Part shown: positions 13,536-27,347 of the stretch, piece by piece
Position numbering within the stretch: the first letter of the stretch is position 1
How the letters are laid out: each line of letters begins with the position of its first letter
NCBI GenBank assembly: GCA_034509425.1
Contig: JAVTVJ010000372.1
Location: 744,001-808,000 of the forward strand
DNA length: 64,000 bases
DNA from: Eopsaltria australis
Lineage: Eukaryota; Chordata; Aves; Passeriformes; Petroicidae
Direction: 5' to 3'
The notes under the pieces: generated by a model
Told to the model about the DNA's origin: nothing
The model's input: the letters and a program-made list of their open reading frames with translations, nothing else
Databases searched by the model: none
Made by a program: the position numbers and the translations under genes

Positions 13536-13698
13536 TGTAAGGCTTTGGCATCTCCTGCTGCACCCCAGCAAACCCCAGCTCTTCCAGCTGGTAAACTGGC
13601 ATTTGTCCCCATAGGCAGAGAATATAAAGCAGAGCAGCAAAGCAGACCCTTTCTGAGGGTAGATAAGGCTTGTCACACTTTTCTTTTTCCCCGCTATT

Positions 13699-13843
13699 AT
13701 CACAGAATCACAGAATATTGTGAGTTGGAAGGGACCCACAAGGATCATGAGTCCAACTCTGAAACAAATGACCCATATAGGGATCAAACCCACAGGCTTG
13801 CTGTTATCAGCACCATGCTCTGACCATCTGAGCCAATCTCAGT
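13699..13843 (-). mobile_element. tRNA-Ile-derived SINE with CR1-like tail (TguSINE1-like), near full length
   Basis: Read on the minus strand: A-box TGGCTCAGATGG (13824-13835), GGTGCTGATAAC anticodon-arm region as in tRNA-Ile, B-box GGTTTGATCCC (13780-13790), then a CR1 tail GAGTTGGACTCATGATCC and TTCCAACTCACAATATTCTG ending in ATTCTGTG repeats. Better preserved than the copy at 3.4 kb. Not a functional tRNA: stem pairing is degraded and a tail is fused on. Confidence 0.78.
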
Positions 13844-15034
13844 CATGATAAATCCAACCCAGCATCTCTCTCCATGGCTTTCATGTTAGACATTAAGCAT
13901 ATATCTACATATCTCAGCTGAAGAGAGGTTTTCCTTCCTGTCAGGCTGGCTGTGTACATTAGCAAAGAAAAGCTTACCTGGGCCTTTACAGATCTTCATT
14001 TTTCTGTTACACTTGCAGTATCACAAGTTTCATCACTAAACCAAAACCCAAGGCATTTCTTGTGGCATCCAAGCTGCAAATTGGAATGTCAAGTAAAATG
14101 AAGACTTATAGGGTTGTAATTCCCCAGGACAAAAGAGGGGCCGCTTCTATAAAGCACTTCTGTCAGCTCCGCAGAAATCTTTCCAGCAGGCTTAGCCTAT
14201 GAAGGAGGAATTTACAAGCTGGTGATGATTAAAAGCCAGAATTGTGAAAATGGCAAGCAGGCCTTGCTTAAAGGGCTGATTTGATCCAAGTCAATAATAG
14301 CTTAGCTAATGGAAAGGCAGTATGTATTCAATACATAATTTCATCCTCTCTCAAAAATGCAGGGATAAACTCCACCACAATCCTGGATATTCATTCTGAT
14401 CACAAGTTGCAGATCTGTCACTTCATATCAGCACCTATTGCCTCTCAGATTCCCTTCCAAGAAACATTTGGGGCCTCGCATAGACCTAGTTAAGAGTGCA
14501 AAAATGGGGAGAAATACAAAATTAATGTCCAGATTCTGCCTTCCTTTTATTCAGGTCTGGTTTCAGTACTGAATAAAGGAACATAATCTGGCCTTGGGAG
14601 GGGTCTCAAAGGTACCACAAGCCAAGGCAGAAGAAGCTGAACTGACTCTACTCACTGCAAGTTTCCTTCTCGTGTGACTCCAGTCATGCAGTGTTCCCCA
14701 AATAGAAGGTCATACCTTTCCACCTTCAGTGCTGGCCTATTTCTGCTCTCTGGTATTCAAAAATAAGTTTCTCTCCATCCCAGGAAGCAGCCATGCTATA
14801 AATATCTCCATGCGAGTTTCCTAAGTCCTAATATTTCTCACATTAGAAGGGTGCAGCTCCTTGTCCAGAGGTGACAAGCCAGGCTGGGCTCTGCAATGCC
14901 TTTATTAATGTCCTTGTGCTGCTGTGGCTGCAGAGCAGGAATGGAGGCATGGGCAGGAGAAGGGGCATTGCTGTAGCCATGGTGGTCTAGACACCAGCAA
15001 GACAAAATTTAGGAAAATCACTTCAAATTAATCA
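13844..15034. other. intergenic, no gene seen
   Basis: Includes a low-CpG A/T-rich stretch around 14.15-14.45 kb with the look of conserved non-coding sequence; unproven. Confidence 0.5.
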
Positions 15035-15515
15035 GCACTGGTGAGGCCAGACTGAGTCTTGGGTTCAGTTCAGGGCCCCTCATGACAAGAAAGACATTGA
15101 GGTGCTGGAACGTGAACACAGAGCTGGGGAAGGGGCTGGAGAACAAATCTGATGAGGGAGCTGGGTGGGGCTTCAGCCTAGAGAAAAGGAGGCTCAGGGG
15201 GGACCTTGGCACTCTCTAGACCTCCATGGAAGGAGGTTGCAGCAAAGTGGGACTCCGTTTCTTCTCCCAAGGAACAAGTGACGGGACAAGAGGAAATGGC
15301 CTCAAGTTGCACCAGGAGAGGTTTAAATTGTACATTAGGAAGATTTTCTTCCCTGAAAAGGTAGAATAAGCTGCCCAGAAAAGCGGTGGAGTCACCATCA
15401 CTGGAAGTGTGGATGTGCTGCCTAGGGGCATGGCTTAGTGGTGCGCCTGGAAGTGTCAGGTTAATGGCTGGACTCAATAAACTGAAGGGTCTTTTCCAAG
15501 CTTAATGATTCTGTG
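15035..15515 (+). mobile_element. CR1 LINE fragment, about 480 bases
   Basis: Continuous CR1 similarity from 'ggtgaggccagactgagtct' through 'ggaacaagtgacgggacaag', 'aggaaatggcctcaagttgc' to AGTGTCAGGTTAATGGCTGG and TTAATGATTCTGTG. 5' truncated, as usual for CR1. Confidence 0.88.
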
Positions 15516-18500
15516 CACTTTAATAAATCAGCTCATACAGGAGGAGGGCTTCTTGTGAAAAGTGCCTTACCTTAACAGTGCTTTTAACTGTGCCTTACAT
15601 TGGGCCCTTCAAAAAATAAGACACCAGTTTTCTTAAGTAAACCAATGGAAACATTTAGAATTGTGTGAGGGGAGAGGGGGCCTGAAGGGATAATGTGTCT
15701 TGCCCAGGGAATCAGCAGCAAGCCAGGAGCACAGCAGAGGGCTCCTGACACTATGCAGCAGTGCAATAGTAGACCACATTTCTTGCCTGAAATAAGCTTA
15801 TTAAAATAATTAAGCAACATAAACTCTGTAGAAGCAATGATGCAGGCATATATGTGATTGTAGCTAGTCCCACTGGGGAGAGAGACCAGCCAACTGCAGT
15901 ATGGCACCTCCACACTCTGAGACACACTGATAGTGCTGTTTCAGGGGATTTCTAAATCACCTCCTTGCTTCAAACACTTTTCACATGAAACTAATCCCAG
16001 AAGTATCCATGAGCCAGGCCTGCCAAGAGGGATGTAGATCAGAGCAGATGTTCAGGGTGGCTGAGGCTATTAGACACAACCAAGCCAATAATGAGAAACT
16101 TTTATAAGGAACATTAGCCCTCTATTCTTGAGATGGGAAAAGATTGAGGGGGCATTTCACACCCCACTTATTTCTCCTGAGAAAAATGTTTTCACCAGCA
16201 AACCCTTTCAGAAGCATCAAACCCTCCCACCAACATCTCAGCATGTGCTCAGTGACAGCCCCAGAGACCTTGAAATCAGCTGCTGGATTAAATGGACTGT
16301 GTAGAAACACCAGGTTTGGGTAAACCCAAGAAATACAAGCTCTGAGACTGAAAATAGATGTTCTCAGACTGTTAAATACTTAGCTGCCAGCTGGGGTTAC
16401 TATGGAGAGAGGTAGCTCTGTTGGTAAGGAACACTGAGGGCAGGATTTAAAGAGCCTGTAAGGAAGAAAAGCAGTTAGGACAAAAATACATGTAATAGTG
16501 GCCATCTTACAGTCACAAGTTCAAGACCTTTCAGGCTGATCATTTGATGAACATGGTGGCTTCTCCTTTGCCTTACATTTTCTGGGTCCTGTAAACAGCA
16601 GGCAGTTGGCTTTCAAAAGGAGAAGAAATACTGAGAGAGAAAAAAAATTATTTTGTGAGTCAGCTATAAAGGAACATGAGAAGAGAAAGAAGAGTCAGGT
16701 GTCCCTGAGACCTCCTTGGCCTTATTTACTTCTTATCTACAAGCGTGAAAACATAAGCAAGGAGAGCTGAGAGTTTCCTCAGCTGTCCAGAAATGACACG
16801 GGTGAAGGGCAAGCACAGTGCAGTGAATGTCTGTGGCCAGATAAGAGCTGTGCAGAGAGTCAGATAAAGGTGACATTTCTTATCCAGTTATCAAGCAGTC
16901 TGGGAGTTTGACAGCCATGCCACATGTTTAATATGAAAGAAGGGGACTCCCCACATCCCCTCCACAGGCTGCTCACTTCTAGCTGACAATCTGTCCAGCC
17001 TGGGAGAAATTCTGCTGCCTTTGGAGGGGCAGAATATTTTTCCTCTGCTAAAAAAAATACATACAGCTAAAAAAAAAAAATTTAAAAAGCTCAAAAACTG
17101 CCTCCAGAGCTGATTAAACTGTTGTGCAAGCTTCAAAAGCAAGCAGTGTCCTACACACATTTAATCCATGAGCTCACCTAGGAAGCATCCCTTTGTTAGA
17201 CCAGTGACTACAGCCTGAGCAGGGAGAGGACACACCTCAGCCTTGACAGCACAATTTCGTAGAAGTAATTTGTTGATCTCAAAGCATGAAGCTGAGTTAC
17301 TGAGGGTGTAGGAGGAATAAATGTTCTGCAGGAGCAGCCCAGCTCCGTCAGTTCTAATCAGTAATACTTGGTTGCAGGCTCTCACCCTTGTTTTTCCTTC
17401 CTCACTGAAAACGGAAACAAACAAAGCTGCTTTCCATGACTGACAGCTGTGGAAAATAAAATCAGTTGTTTTGGCCACAAAAGCGGGCCGAGTGTGAGAA
17501 TCATCAGTGACTCAGCTCCCTGTCACCCTCCCCACTGCAGGTTTGGTGTCTCTGCTGGCCAGAGGTTCGACAAGGGGCAAGCTGAGGAGGGGGCTCAAGA
17601 TTATGGTGTGACCTGAGATGGACACAGAGCTGCTCACAGGAGCCCTGGAGTTGTGTGTGTTCCCCGGTGCTGTGTCTTGCCCTGCACATGTCCCTGCGTG
17701 CTGGGGGACACCATGTGGCTCCCTCAGCTGTGCCCCAAAGCCACATCTGAGCAGAAGGCAGTGCGGGAGTGCACTGTGCTATATTTGTGTCTGCACTGTT
17801 CCCCATGACAAAAGCTTCATCAAGCACAGGCAGGAGGGTTCCACGTGAAGCCAAAAGAAAGGCTGGAGGTAACACTCAAAATTAATAGCTGTTGCTCATG
17901 AATACACGAGGAAACGTTGCACACTTGCTGCTGCATCACAGGAACCATGAATCTCCCCTCAGGATGCTCAAGAGAAAAAACAGGGACTGAAACCTCTCCA
18001 TAGCAGAAATTCAGATGAAAATTTCCCATCTGTAAAGGTGGGAGCATTAACCAGGCTGATTTGATCCTCACAGTTTGTACAGACAGGAAAGACCTGTATT
18101 CACTAATGTAGCAATATGGTTTTCCTATACCAGGGAAAAGGTCCATTAATCTTGGCATATTAATAAATGAGCAGCTATTAGCAACAAGTAGGCTGGAGAT
18201 CAGATTTCAAGTGCAAGGAGGCAATGCTCAGAACAGCTTTCTGATGCCAGAAATAGAGGTCAGGAGAAGAAAAAACCAAAATCTGATGGACTTTCAGAGA
18301 GATTTCAATAATAAGGGAAATTCAAAGGGAATTAGCATGCCCTGCGTGGAGAGAGCACACAGACACCACTGTTGGAGTCCAGATGGGGTCTGCAGCAAGG
18401 AGCAGGGCTCTCAGTGCAGCTGCAAATGCCCACACAAAGGGGCAATGCCTGGGACAGCAGGGTCAGCTGTGGCTGGGGAGGAGCCACCAGGCTGATGTGT

Positions 18501-19274
18501 GCCCAGTGGCTTGGTGAGTGGGCTGGGAACAGTCCTGACCTCTGTGTCTGCTGCATGGCTGAGATCCCATGTGACCCTGTCCTGCCAAAGTGAGCAGTGC
18601 TGGAGCAGGAGCCACAGCTGGGGCACACGGGTCTCTGTCCAGACACTCGTGACAGCTGGGATGCTGCCAGCACTGCACTTTCACACAAAGAAAAGAGAAT
18701 TACGTGGCAAAGCAGAAATCAAGTGAAGTTTCCCTGGGTGCCATCCGGGAGACAAAAGCACGGTGAGCACACCTGTTTTTGAGCTGCACAAAGCTGCACA
18801 GAAATAGGTGCAAGACCACAAGCCATGGAGTCTCAAACCCTAAGGGTCAGTAAGGAAATGTCCTCCCAGTGCAGGACATGGCCACAGTGCAGGAAAAGCC
18901 CTGCCACTGGACAGAGCAAACTTGGAGAAGGTCCTCTCCTCTGCACTAGCACCTGAGCTCACTCGTTTCATGTTCCATGCAGGGTGAGGACAGGATACCC
19001 TGGTCCTTGTCAGACCTGTGAAACTCACTCATCATCCCTCAATTTAAATAGTGTCCTTGGAGTTCAGCAGGGTGGAAAAAGGTCAGTTTTGATCATGCAG
19101 GCTTGGTGACTACCTGTGTAAGCTACAGCGTGGTGGGCAGGACAGTCACTGAGACATCCAAGCTGTCCCTCAAAGAAGAGAGACCACTAAACATAGGTCT
19201 ACTCAGGAAATAACATGTGAAATGTGAGTTTGACCTCTTCCCAACTTCGTGAGTGACAGCTAAGCTTTGATGTA
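15516..19274. other. intergenic, no gene seen
   Basis: 3.7 kb, no repeat or exon recognised. Open frames overlap on both strands around 17.5-18.7 kb without family resemblance. Confidence 0.55.
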
Positions 19275-19400
19275 CAGAACTAGTGTAATTAAGGTTGGAA
19301 GGACCTCAGGAGGTCCCCTGGTTAGTGCTGGGCTAACATTGACATTAGTCCAGGTAAATCACTGGCATGGATTTCTTCTAAATTCACAGGCAGCTTCTGT
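19275..19400 (-). mobile_element. old CR1-like 3' end
   Basis: AATTAAGGTTGGAAGGACCT, AGGAGGTCCCCTGGTTAGTG, then a weak match. Diverged. Confidence 0.45.
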
Positions 19401-22400
19401 TTGATCAAACCTCCACTTTGTGACAAATAACACATCCAGCAAAGAAAAAGACAAACAACAATCCTGGCTCTCACCATGAGCTTTGCCAGTCAGTGCTCTG
19501 CTCCGCCTGGACACAGCCCCACCTCTGGGTGAAAGAGCTTTGGCTCACAGGGAAAAGAAGGGGTTAACAAACCCCTCAGCAAATGAAGCACCATCAGAAA
19601 AAGCTGGACTGCTAATTTCTAGGATCTACAACCTTTAGCCAAGGGACTCAGCTTGCTGGGAATCAGTCCCAGAGCGCCATGGTAGCCCAGACAGCGTGAC
19701 TGAGTGCTGGCATGATGCCTGGCACTGTGAGAGAACTTCAGATCCTGGGCTTTGGGCTTGGGGTTTTTGGTTTGGTTGGTTGTTTTGTTGGGTTTTTTTC
19801 TTTCTTGAGGGCTATTAGTTATTTTTATAGCATTATTTTCAAGCACAACGGGAATTGTCTAATCAGAGTTGTTTTGTTAAAAAAGGCTGAAGAGCTTCAT
19901 GACAGACATCAGGAAGTTCTGCAGAACAGCTATCAAAGTCGCAAATTCTGGAAAATTTAAATCCTGCCAGTATTATGGATGAAATCCCATGAACATAGCT
20001 CTGTGCATATGGTTTTGCAGACCTACCTTCTGCACACAAAAATATCCCCCATCTGTGTTATCCACAGTGTTGCTGAGACACCTTGATAACCCTGCCTGCA
20101 ACAGTTCCTTCACCCAGAAAGACCCAAAGGAATAGATTGTCCAACAAATGTTCCTGGACAGGGAAGCAATCTGCACTCAACCTTTACTTGAAGTTGCTTC
20201 AGTGTGAGGGCAGTAGGTTTGAGAAGCTGGCGACTGGAGGCTGGATCCAGCCCCAGCTCACAGTGACACTCAGTGCCACCCAGCCGTGGTGCCAAGAGCG
20301 GAGTCACAGCCAGCCCCCCAGCCAGGGCTGGAAGAAACCACCAGCCTCCCCTCTTCATTTCATCCAGTAATGCAACAAATTTTTGGCATGTGAGCACCTT
20401 CTGGGCTGCTTTCCTTCTTTCATCAACTTTTAAGGCACAGCCACTGGACTGGCTTGCAAAATTAACACATAAAAATGCATATTTTTCTTGGGTTTTTTGA
20501 AACCATTCATGCACAAACTTAACATGGTCTGACAGTGGAAGAGCTGCAAGTTCTGAGACTGGTGTGTGAAATATGCTTTATGAAATAGTAATTTGGGAAT
20601 GCCTCATAAACAATTGCTTTTAATTTTAAACATCTGTATCTATAACAATAAGAGCAGCTGACGTGGCGCTCCATCAGTCCCGGGCTCTGGCTTTGGTTGA
20701 GTAAGGACCGGCTGCAGCCTGAAAGCGATCTCGTCTGGCCCTGCTGCTTCTCATGCTGTAATTCTAGCCCTCTGCGGCTTGTCCTGGCTGATTTTCCCCT
20801 GAAACTTGATCCTTCAACGGATCAAAGGAGCAAAATGAGAAACAAGAAACTTTTGCTGTGAAATTTCAGCCATGGCAGCTTCAGCTGTGTCTGCAGTTCA
20901 GTCGTCACTCCCGGGCACCGGCTGCTGCCTGTGGAGCATGCTGGTGTTTCCAGCCTCGTGTCCTCATCCTGCCGGCAGAGTTTGCCACAGCACAGTCCTG
21001 TTTGGAGAAGAGTAACCTGCAAAAGGGAAACCTTGCCCCTGGTCACACGGGGAGTTTTACCAGTGCAACAAAAACTATGCTGACATGGAATGACACTGCT
21101 GCTAAACCGACCTTCTGAGATAAACCACTATAATCCCAAAATTTAACAAAGACTTTGGGAGATTAACATCACCGGCAGAGTGAATCAATACATTATTTAC
21201 AATTTGCCTGCTGTATGGTATTAGGGAGACTGTCTCTCTGCAAGGTGAGTGTGCACCAGCCCTTACTGAGAATGTGCCCCTGGCAGGAGGGGGCTGGCAT
21301 CAAACGCACCCACCCTGGGCCCCCCACAGCATTTGCCTTCAGCACGGTGTTGGCAGGGAAGAAACCTTCCTTCCATGGGCATTTCTGCAGGGTGTGCAGG
21401 GAAATGGGGGTCCCTAAACCTGCCAAGTACCTGCACCCGGCTCAGGGGCCCAGCATAGACTTCTTTAAATGACTGTGGTCTTTAGTTTCTTGTGACCGCT
21501 TGGAAGAAATATGTCTGGCTTATTCCTTTGACTAGTTTGTGAGATGTAAAATTACAGAAGTTTATGTTTCAAATACATACTTAGGCTAAGGAGAGTAAAA
21601 AGTGGCTAGAACCAATGTCTTAGAGTACATATTATAACTGCTACAGTAATGTCAGTCTAAGAGTGCAAGTGAAGCATCCCGCCATCCTTACTTAGCTGCT
21701 TCCCTGGAATGATGAAGAATTAAAAGCATTTTTAGATGAAAAATGTGCAAAGGAATGGCTTTTTATTAAACCCAGAGGTAGTGCTGTAAAAGACAGAGAA
21801 TACCTCAGGCATCAAAGCCCTTCTTCCAGTCTGAAATCTTCCCAGATGAATATAGGCTGAGAACAGTTGCTCTGAATTTCACACGACGGTGTTAAATCTG
21901 AGCCCACCCAAGAGCAGAGGCCACCGGAGTGTGGGAGCCAGGCGGGCTGTTAGCAAAGAGCTCAGGCATTAGGCACACCTTCGCTAAATTCCTGACTGCA
22001 AGGTAATTACTACAATTTGCTTTCCTTGCCACCACTTTACTGGTACCTTTGTGTGTCTGTGTGTCTTCTTCGAGCCTCTCATTCCTGTTAATCACTGGGA
22101 GTGTTTGGAGTGAAATGCAGCAATCACCGCCAATGCAAAGTGTCCTGTCCCCATCAAGCAGGAATGAGCTCCCCAGCTGAGGGGGCCTTGTTTGGGAACA
22201 CTTCCGAAAAGAGCAAACACGGGAGCGACACACAACATCTGCCCATCCCCGCACCGTGGGAAGGCGTGCTGGTACACGCTGTCTTGACATGAGCTCTGTC
22301 CCATCCTATTTCCTCGGGCCTCTTGATGCCCAAGTTCACTGTCCCTCCAAGATGAGTGCTAGAGAAAATGGAAAAGCAGAATGGAACTGCTTTTATAAAG

Positions 22401-23807
22401 CAGTATTTAGAAATTTGGAGTTTCTTTCAGATGCTCATAAGGGTATGGTTGGTTTAAACCCCAAGAAAAGATAAATATCTATCTTTGTCTTTTTGATGTT
22501 CTCACACTTGCACACCAGGCAGTGATTTTCCTCAAAAATTTCCAAGCTGATAATTTGTCAAAAGTACAAAGTGCCCAAATACTCCTATAGGAACCATGAA
22601 CGCAAAAGCCTGGATTTTCATCTTTTTATACTTTTACACACACAGTATGACCACATCTAGCTTTGCACATACCTTAGGAAAACCCCTAGCCAAAAACGCA
22701 CTGTTTTCACGGGAGGAGAAAGTTGTCTGTCAGCAGGAAGGGTCAGGCTGCTGCCATCAGACCCCAGAGAATCCAGCAAAGTGAGACTGGATCCTGCAGT
22801 CCCGACTTGTGCTGCTGCACTCAGAGGGAAGAGCCCCGCAGAGCAAGGGCTGTAGGGTCAAACTTCGTTGTATAAAAACCCCACTGCACCAAAACTTAGG
22901 AGCAGAGAAAAGGCTCTTCCAGGGCAGACCCCTGGCACAGCCTTCCTCCCACCTCCCCAAGCCCTGGGGGCTCCTCAAGCCCTGGGGGCTCCCCACTGCC
23001 ACCACCTTCCCCTCCCTGCGGCCGGGAGGGAAGAGGACATTCGCATGCAAATGAGGGTGATTTCCCACCAGGAAACCCACTTCGTTTTCAAATTCCTATC
23101 TCCAGCCCCACCACAGCAAGCTTTGAATGCAGAAGAGGATGAATGACCTAAAAGCAACGGAACCAAGCATTTAGCACAAAATCCCACCCACTGGTCCTCT
23201 TTACCGCAAAGCAAGATTTAGCAACATAGACAAAACCCACACAGACTGACAAGTGAGGAGGGAAATGTACACACAGAGTTAGTTTGTGCTGTAGGCACCG
23301 GTCTAATGTTCTTACTGTGCAGCTACAGGTCAGTGTAAGGTATCACATCAGTGCCTCTGGCTTTAACCCCACTCTAACAACCCCACCTTTTAGCACCACT
23401 TTGATAATCATGTAAGGAATGCAGATATGCCCGCAGATGCTATTACACCAAATGGTATAAACTTCTGAGTTATGGATGGATAATACACTACTGACACATA
23501 CACCTCTTACAGAGACTTCAAAGCCTCTCACTTCATGGCCCCTACGAGAGAGCTGGAGAGAGGTCTGTCCTGTGAGGCGTGTGCGTGGCCACAAAACTGA
23601 ATTTACCTGTCTGCTACTTTTCACAGACTGTGGCTTACCACTGCCACTGGGAGCAAGCCTGAAGAAAACTTGCTCTCAAGAACAAACTGGACAAATTCAA
23701 GGGGATAGGGGGGAAGAGGGAAGTGCAACTCATCCCTTTCCTCGAGTAGCATTGAAGAAAATGTCCATCCATTACGTTAGGCTACTTAAATCAAGCACTT
23801 ATAAACA
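19401..23807. other. intergenic, possible regulatory DNA at 20.56-20.83 kb
   Basis: A CpG-containing, repeat-free stretch with a CRE-like TGACGTGG at 20659-20666 stands out from its surroundings. There is a 17-18-bp direct duplication (CAAGCCCTGGGGGCTCC) at about 22.96-22.99 kb. No gene. Confidence 0.45.
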
Positions 23808-23872
23808 GAGAATCATGGAAACATAGGGTGGCTTGTGTTGGAAAAGACCTTAAACATCATCTAGTTCTGCAG
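23808..23872 (-). mobile_element. short CR1 3' end
   Basis: AGAATCATGGAAACATAGGG, TTGGAAAAGACCTTAAACAT, CATCTAGTTC: a CR1 tail of about 65 bases. Confidence 0.7.
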
Positions 23873-25022
23873 CCAAAGAATAAAATCTGCGAGTGAATTA
23901 CTGTTAGTGACACTGATTCGAGTAAAACACTTGTGGAGTCCCTCAGAGTAATTTTTTTTCATTTCTCTTACTGCAGGGGTTTGTGTCAATTCTTTACCGA
24001 GTTTCTAAAAAAGACTTGCAACCTGTCCAACATTGTGTAAGGCAAATGGAGCTAAACTAATTTATTGTTGCAAACCCGGAGAGCCATATAAGAGGACATT
24101 GCTTGAAAATTTGCAATTGCACTTCTGCAACCCCCCTGGAGTGTGTGGAGTTACATGAGGGTTAAAAAAACTAGCAAGCATAAGTAGCCTAATTCCAATG
24201 CATAACAAGTGCTTCAACAAACATTCTGCCGAAAGTACCAAGGAGACTTAATTACTTCTTTCTCCCATCAAAGATGACTTTTTCTGTGCTTGACATACTC
24301 TACAGAGTGTGCTTTCTTTACAGAGGTTCTCTATTTGATCATGCAAGGGCTGCTTACAGCTGCCGTGGGTAAAAAGGGAAAAGAAGGGCAAAGGGTGGTT
24401 CTGACCTTCCCTGGGTGGCTTCATTTTCAGTCTGCCCTGACAAGACACCCTCACACCTCCAGAGGGTTCAGCCTGGGAACCTTGTGGGAGTGCACAAATG
24501 GTCTCCTCACTTGAATGGAGATTGATGGAGATGATGAGTGGGCCTTTCAGGAAGGTTCCTCTACGTTTCCAGAGTTTGCTGCCAAGGATGCGATGACACC
24601 ATCACAGGGCTCTGGCTCACATGACAAGAAACACCTCTAGCAGAAGCTGAACTCGAACAGAATAATGGAAGGTGCAACATCCCTCAAACGAGGACATCGG
24701 TGCAGTGTGTGGACACAGCTGGCAAAGCCTCTGTGTGTCAGCAGTGTGCATAGGGACTGTCAGGTGAGTTGGTGGCTGACCTTCCTTCGATGCTCTGACT
24801 TGCTCAATGTCACCGCTTCTCCTGCCAAAAGGTTACAGCAGACAGACTGGGATCAGGTGAACATGAATTAGGGGACCAGATGAAGATAAGCAAGGGGAGG
24901 TCCAGATGAAACCAATCCTCTGCCTGAATACAGGGTGTAGGTTGTCAGGCACCTGCCCTGAGCTCAGGTGCCTGCCTGGCCCCAGTGATGCCAGACCCTC
25001 TGGGTACACTGGGCAGATGCAG
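23873..25022. other. intergenic, no gene seen
   Basis: Between a CR1 tail and the 36-bp minisatellite; nothing recognised. Confidence 0.55.
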
Positions 25023-25318
25023 CTGTGGGGTGGAGTTGGTCGATGTGACACTCTCACACTGTGGGGTGGAGTTGGTCAGTGTGACACTCTCACACTGTGG
25101 GGTGGAGTTGGTCAGTGTGACACTCTCACACTGTGGGGTGGAGTTGGTCAGTGTGACATTCTCACACTGTGGGGTGGAGTTGGTCAGTGTGACATTCTCA
25201 CACTGTGGGGTGGAGTTGGTCAGTGTGACACCCTCACACTGTGGGGTGGAGTTGGTCAGTGTGACACCCTCACACTGTGGGGTGGAGTTGGTCAGTGTGA
25301 CACTCTCACACTGTAGGG
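25023..25318. repeat. 36-bp minisatellite, 8 full copies plus a partial
   Basis: Unit about CTGTGGGGTGGAGTTGGTCA followed by GTGTGACACTCTCACA. Eight copies in strict 36-base register, starting at 25023 and every 36 bases; variants are CATTCTC and CACCCTC. As 36 is a multiple of three, all frames repeat as 12-residue peptides and stay open, but there is no sign of a gene. Confidence 0.95.
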
Positions 25319-27259
25319 TCTCAGCCTGGCCCTGTCCGGGTGTCTGAGTCAGGAAGGGTGGGATGTGCCACACCTCATGATCCCCCTCCTCCACCAAAGC
25401 AAGCTCAGAATTGTGACACAAAGTAAAGCAGTGATCTTAGAGCTCTGATCTGACCCCGATGGGTGGACTCCCACAGTGATCTCACCCTGAGGCTTACTCA
25501 GCTTCACAAGTGGCAGAGAAAGGTCATGCTCGGTTAAAACCAAAATGTGCTTTCTTGCAGCTTTTCCCCCTTGGGCCAGAGGCTGTATCCCTGACTTGGG
25601 CAAAGATCCAATTGGAAATAATGAATGTAATTACCTTGTAAGCACCTCAGTGGAAAATATTGGTATAGTTAATTATACAGGGATGCAATGCTAACCCATT
25701 TCCCAGTGTTTAAAATACAAATATTAATGCTTTCTCCTTTGGGGTTTTGAGAAGATTAGTTATTGCTGCAGTCTAACTGAATTGATAAGTTTTTCAGCTA
25801 TTGCAATAATTTTAATGAGAAGGTTTCCAGTGCAGGTTTTAACATCACTGGCTGGCTGTGTGTTACTCTGCACAGAGGTGGGGATTTGAGTGCCCCTGTA
25901 AGAATGAGGGCCCCTTTGGCCATGACCCTTTAAGCATCCAAAACTGAGATCTCTTTCAAAGGATGTTTGATTTTAGTGTTCTCAAACAGAAGACAAGAAA
26001 CTCATACAGTGACTATCTAGAGAGTTGAAAATGAAATTTGAATATCAGGAGAATTGAGAAGGATACCCAAAACCTGGGACTCAGGTACCTTTCAAGAAAT
26101 CCTGATTAAATTATCTACATGAAAATGCCTCTGTCTTTCATTAGGGATCATAGGAAACAATGTAATAAACTCACAGCATGGACTGAGCATGTACTCCAGT
26201 ATTTTCACATTATGGCTGATTGATTTTCCAGGTGTTTAACAAGGAACCTGGTATTTCTGTCAGTCTGCCTGAAAAGCCCCATCACTTTTAGCCCTCTGTG
26301 AGTGAATGAGCAGAAGTCACTACATGTGTTTTTCTTGCCTTGGTATTTGTTATTGTATTTCTGAACTCTCTGTACCCCAGCAGATATTCATAGGTCAAAA
26401 CCAGAAAAGGCTCAACTCTTTTCTCACATCTCTGCAAAAGGAGTGGAGACGATTTATGAAAATATAAACCTGTCCTGAGACGTCCCTCGAAGGTATCTGA
26501 GGAAGTTTTTTCAGGAAAGAAATAAAAATAGGAGCCAACAGCACACTGGGCATAGGCCTTGTTGTTCAGCAACAATCACATTTTGCACGAGGCCACCTCC
26601 TCCTGCCAGGAGCCACCACAGGCAGCACCACAGGGCCTTGTGCACCCGCCCTGGCATGAAGAGCAGGGACAGGCACAATGCCCTGCTGGGGATCCCGGAC
26701 ACGGAGAGGTCCAGACTCCTCACGTTGCTATGGGAATTAATGAGGCCAGCAATTGGGAAACCCGGCCAGGCAGCTTTGGGATTCAGCTGAGAGCAGTGCC
26801 TGCCCCTGCAGCAGCAAGCAGGGCCATGCATTTCAAGCAAGGGGAAGATCACTAATAAAAACTGCTTTTAGCTAAATATTTTCTTGAAAAATAACTCTTA
26901 CAGCCTGTGCTACTGGTCAGTTCTGTGCCTGTTTTGCTGCTACACTAGCTCACTGGGAGCCCAAGCACAAGCCACAGAGGTTTCCTGTGCTCAACAGCAA
27001 CTAGGATGGATTAGTCACCACCTTTTTGAGTACACTTCCACATGCCACACACAGAAAAACTAAAGAAGCAGCTCCCCCGAAGGGAAATAAAACCACCAAC
27101 CTCTCAAAGCTGCCAGACAGGTATTTCAGCCAGTGGAAAAAAGCCAAATAAAAGCATGTGCAGGCAAGGGGCAAACTCTGGTCTAGTTCAACACCATCCA
27201 GGTGTACTGCTGCAACCTTAGGACAGTCTCCATGAATCACAACACTGCTCTCACAAGTG
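25319..27259. other. intergenic, downstream of RHOB
   Basis: Lies 3' of the estimated RHOB end. No exon or repeat recognised; longer RHOB read-through transcripts could extend here. Confidence 0.5.
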
Positions 27260-27347
27260 TCAGCATAGAATCTTTTAATACTTTACATTAAAAAACTGCA
27301 TACACTATAGTTTTATGTAAACATCATATACATCTCAGTTTTTGCCA

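Noticed and set aside
13699..13843. Functional tRNA-Ile gene
   Set aside because: Degraded stems and a fused CR1 tail mark it as a SINE.
24906..25421. Open frames of 120-158 codons over the 36-bp minisatellite
   Set aside because: Repeat period is a multiple of three, so frames remain open by construction on both strands.
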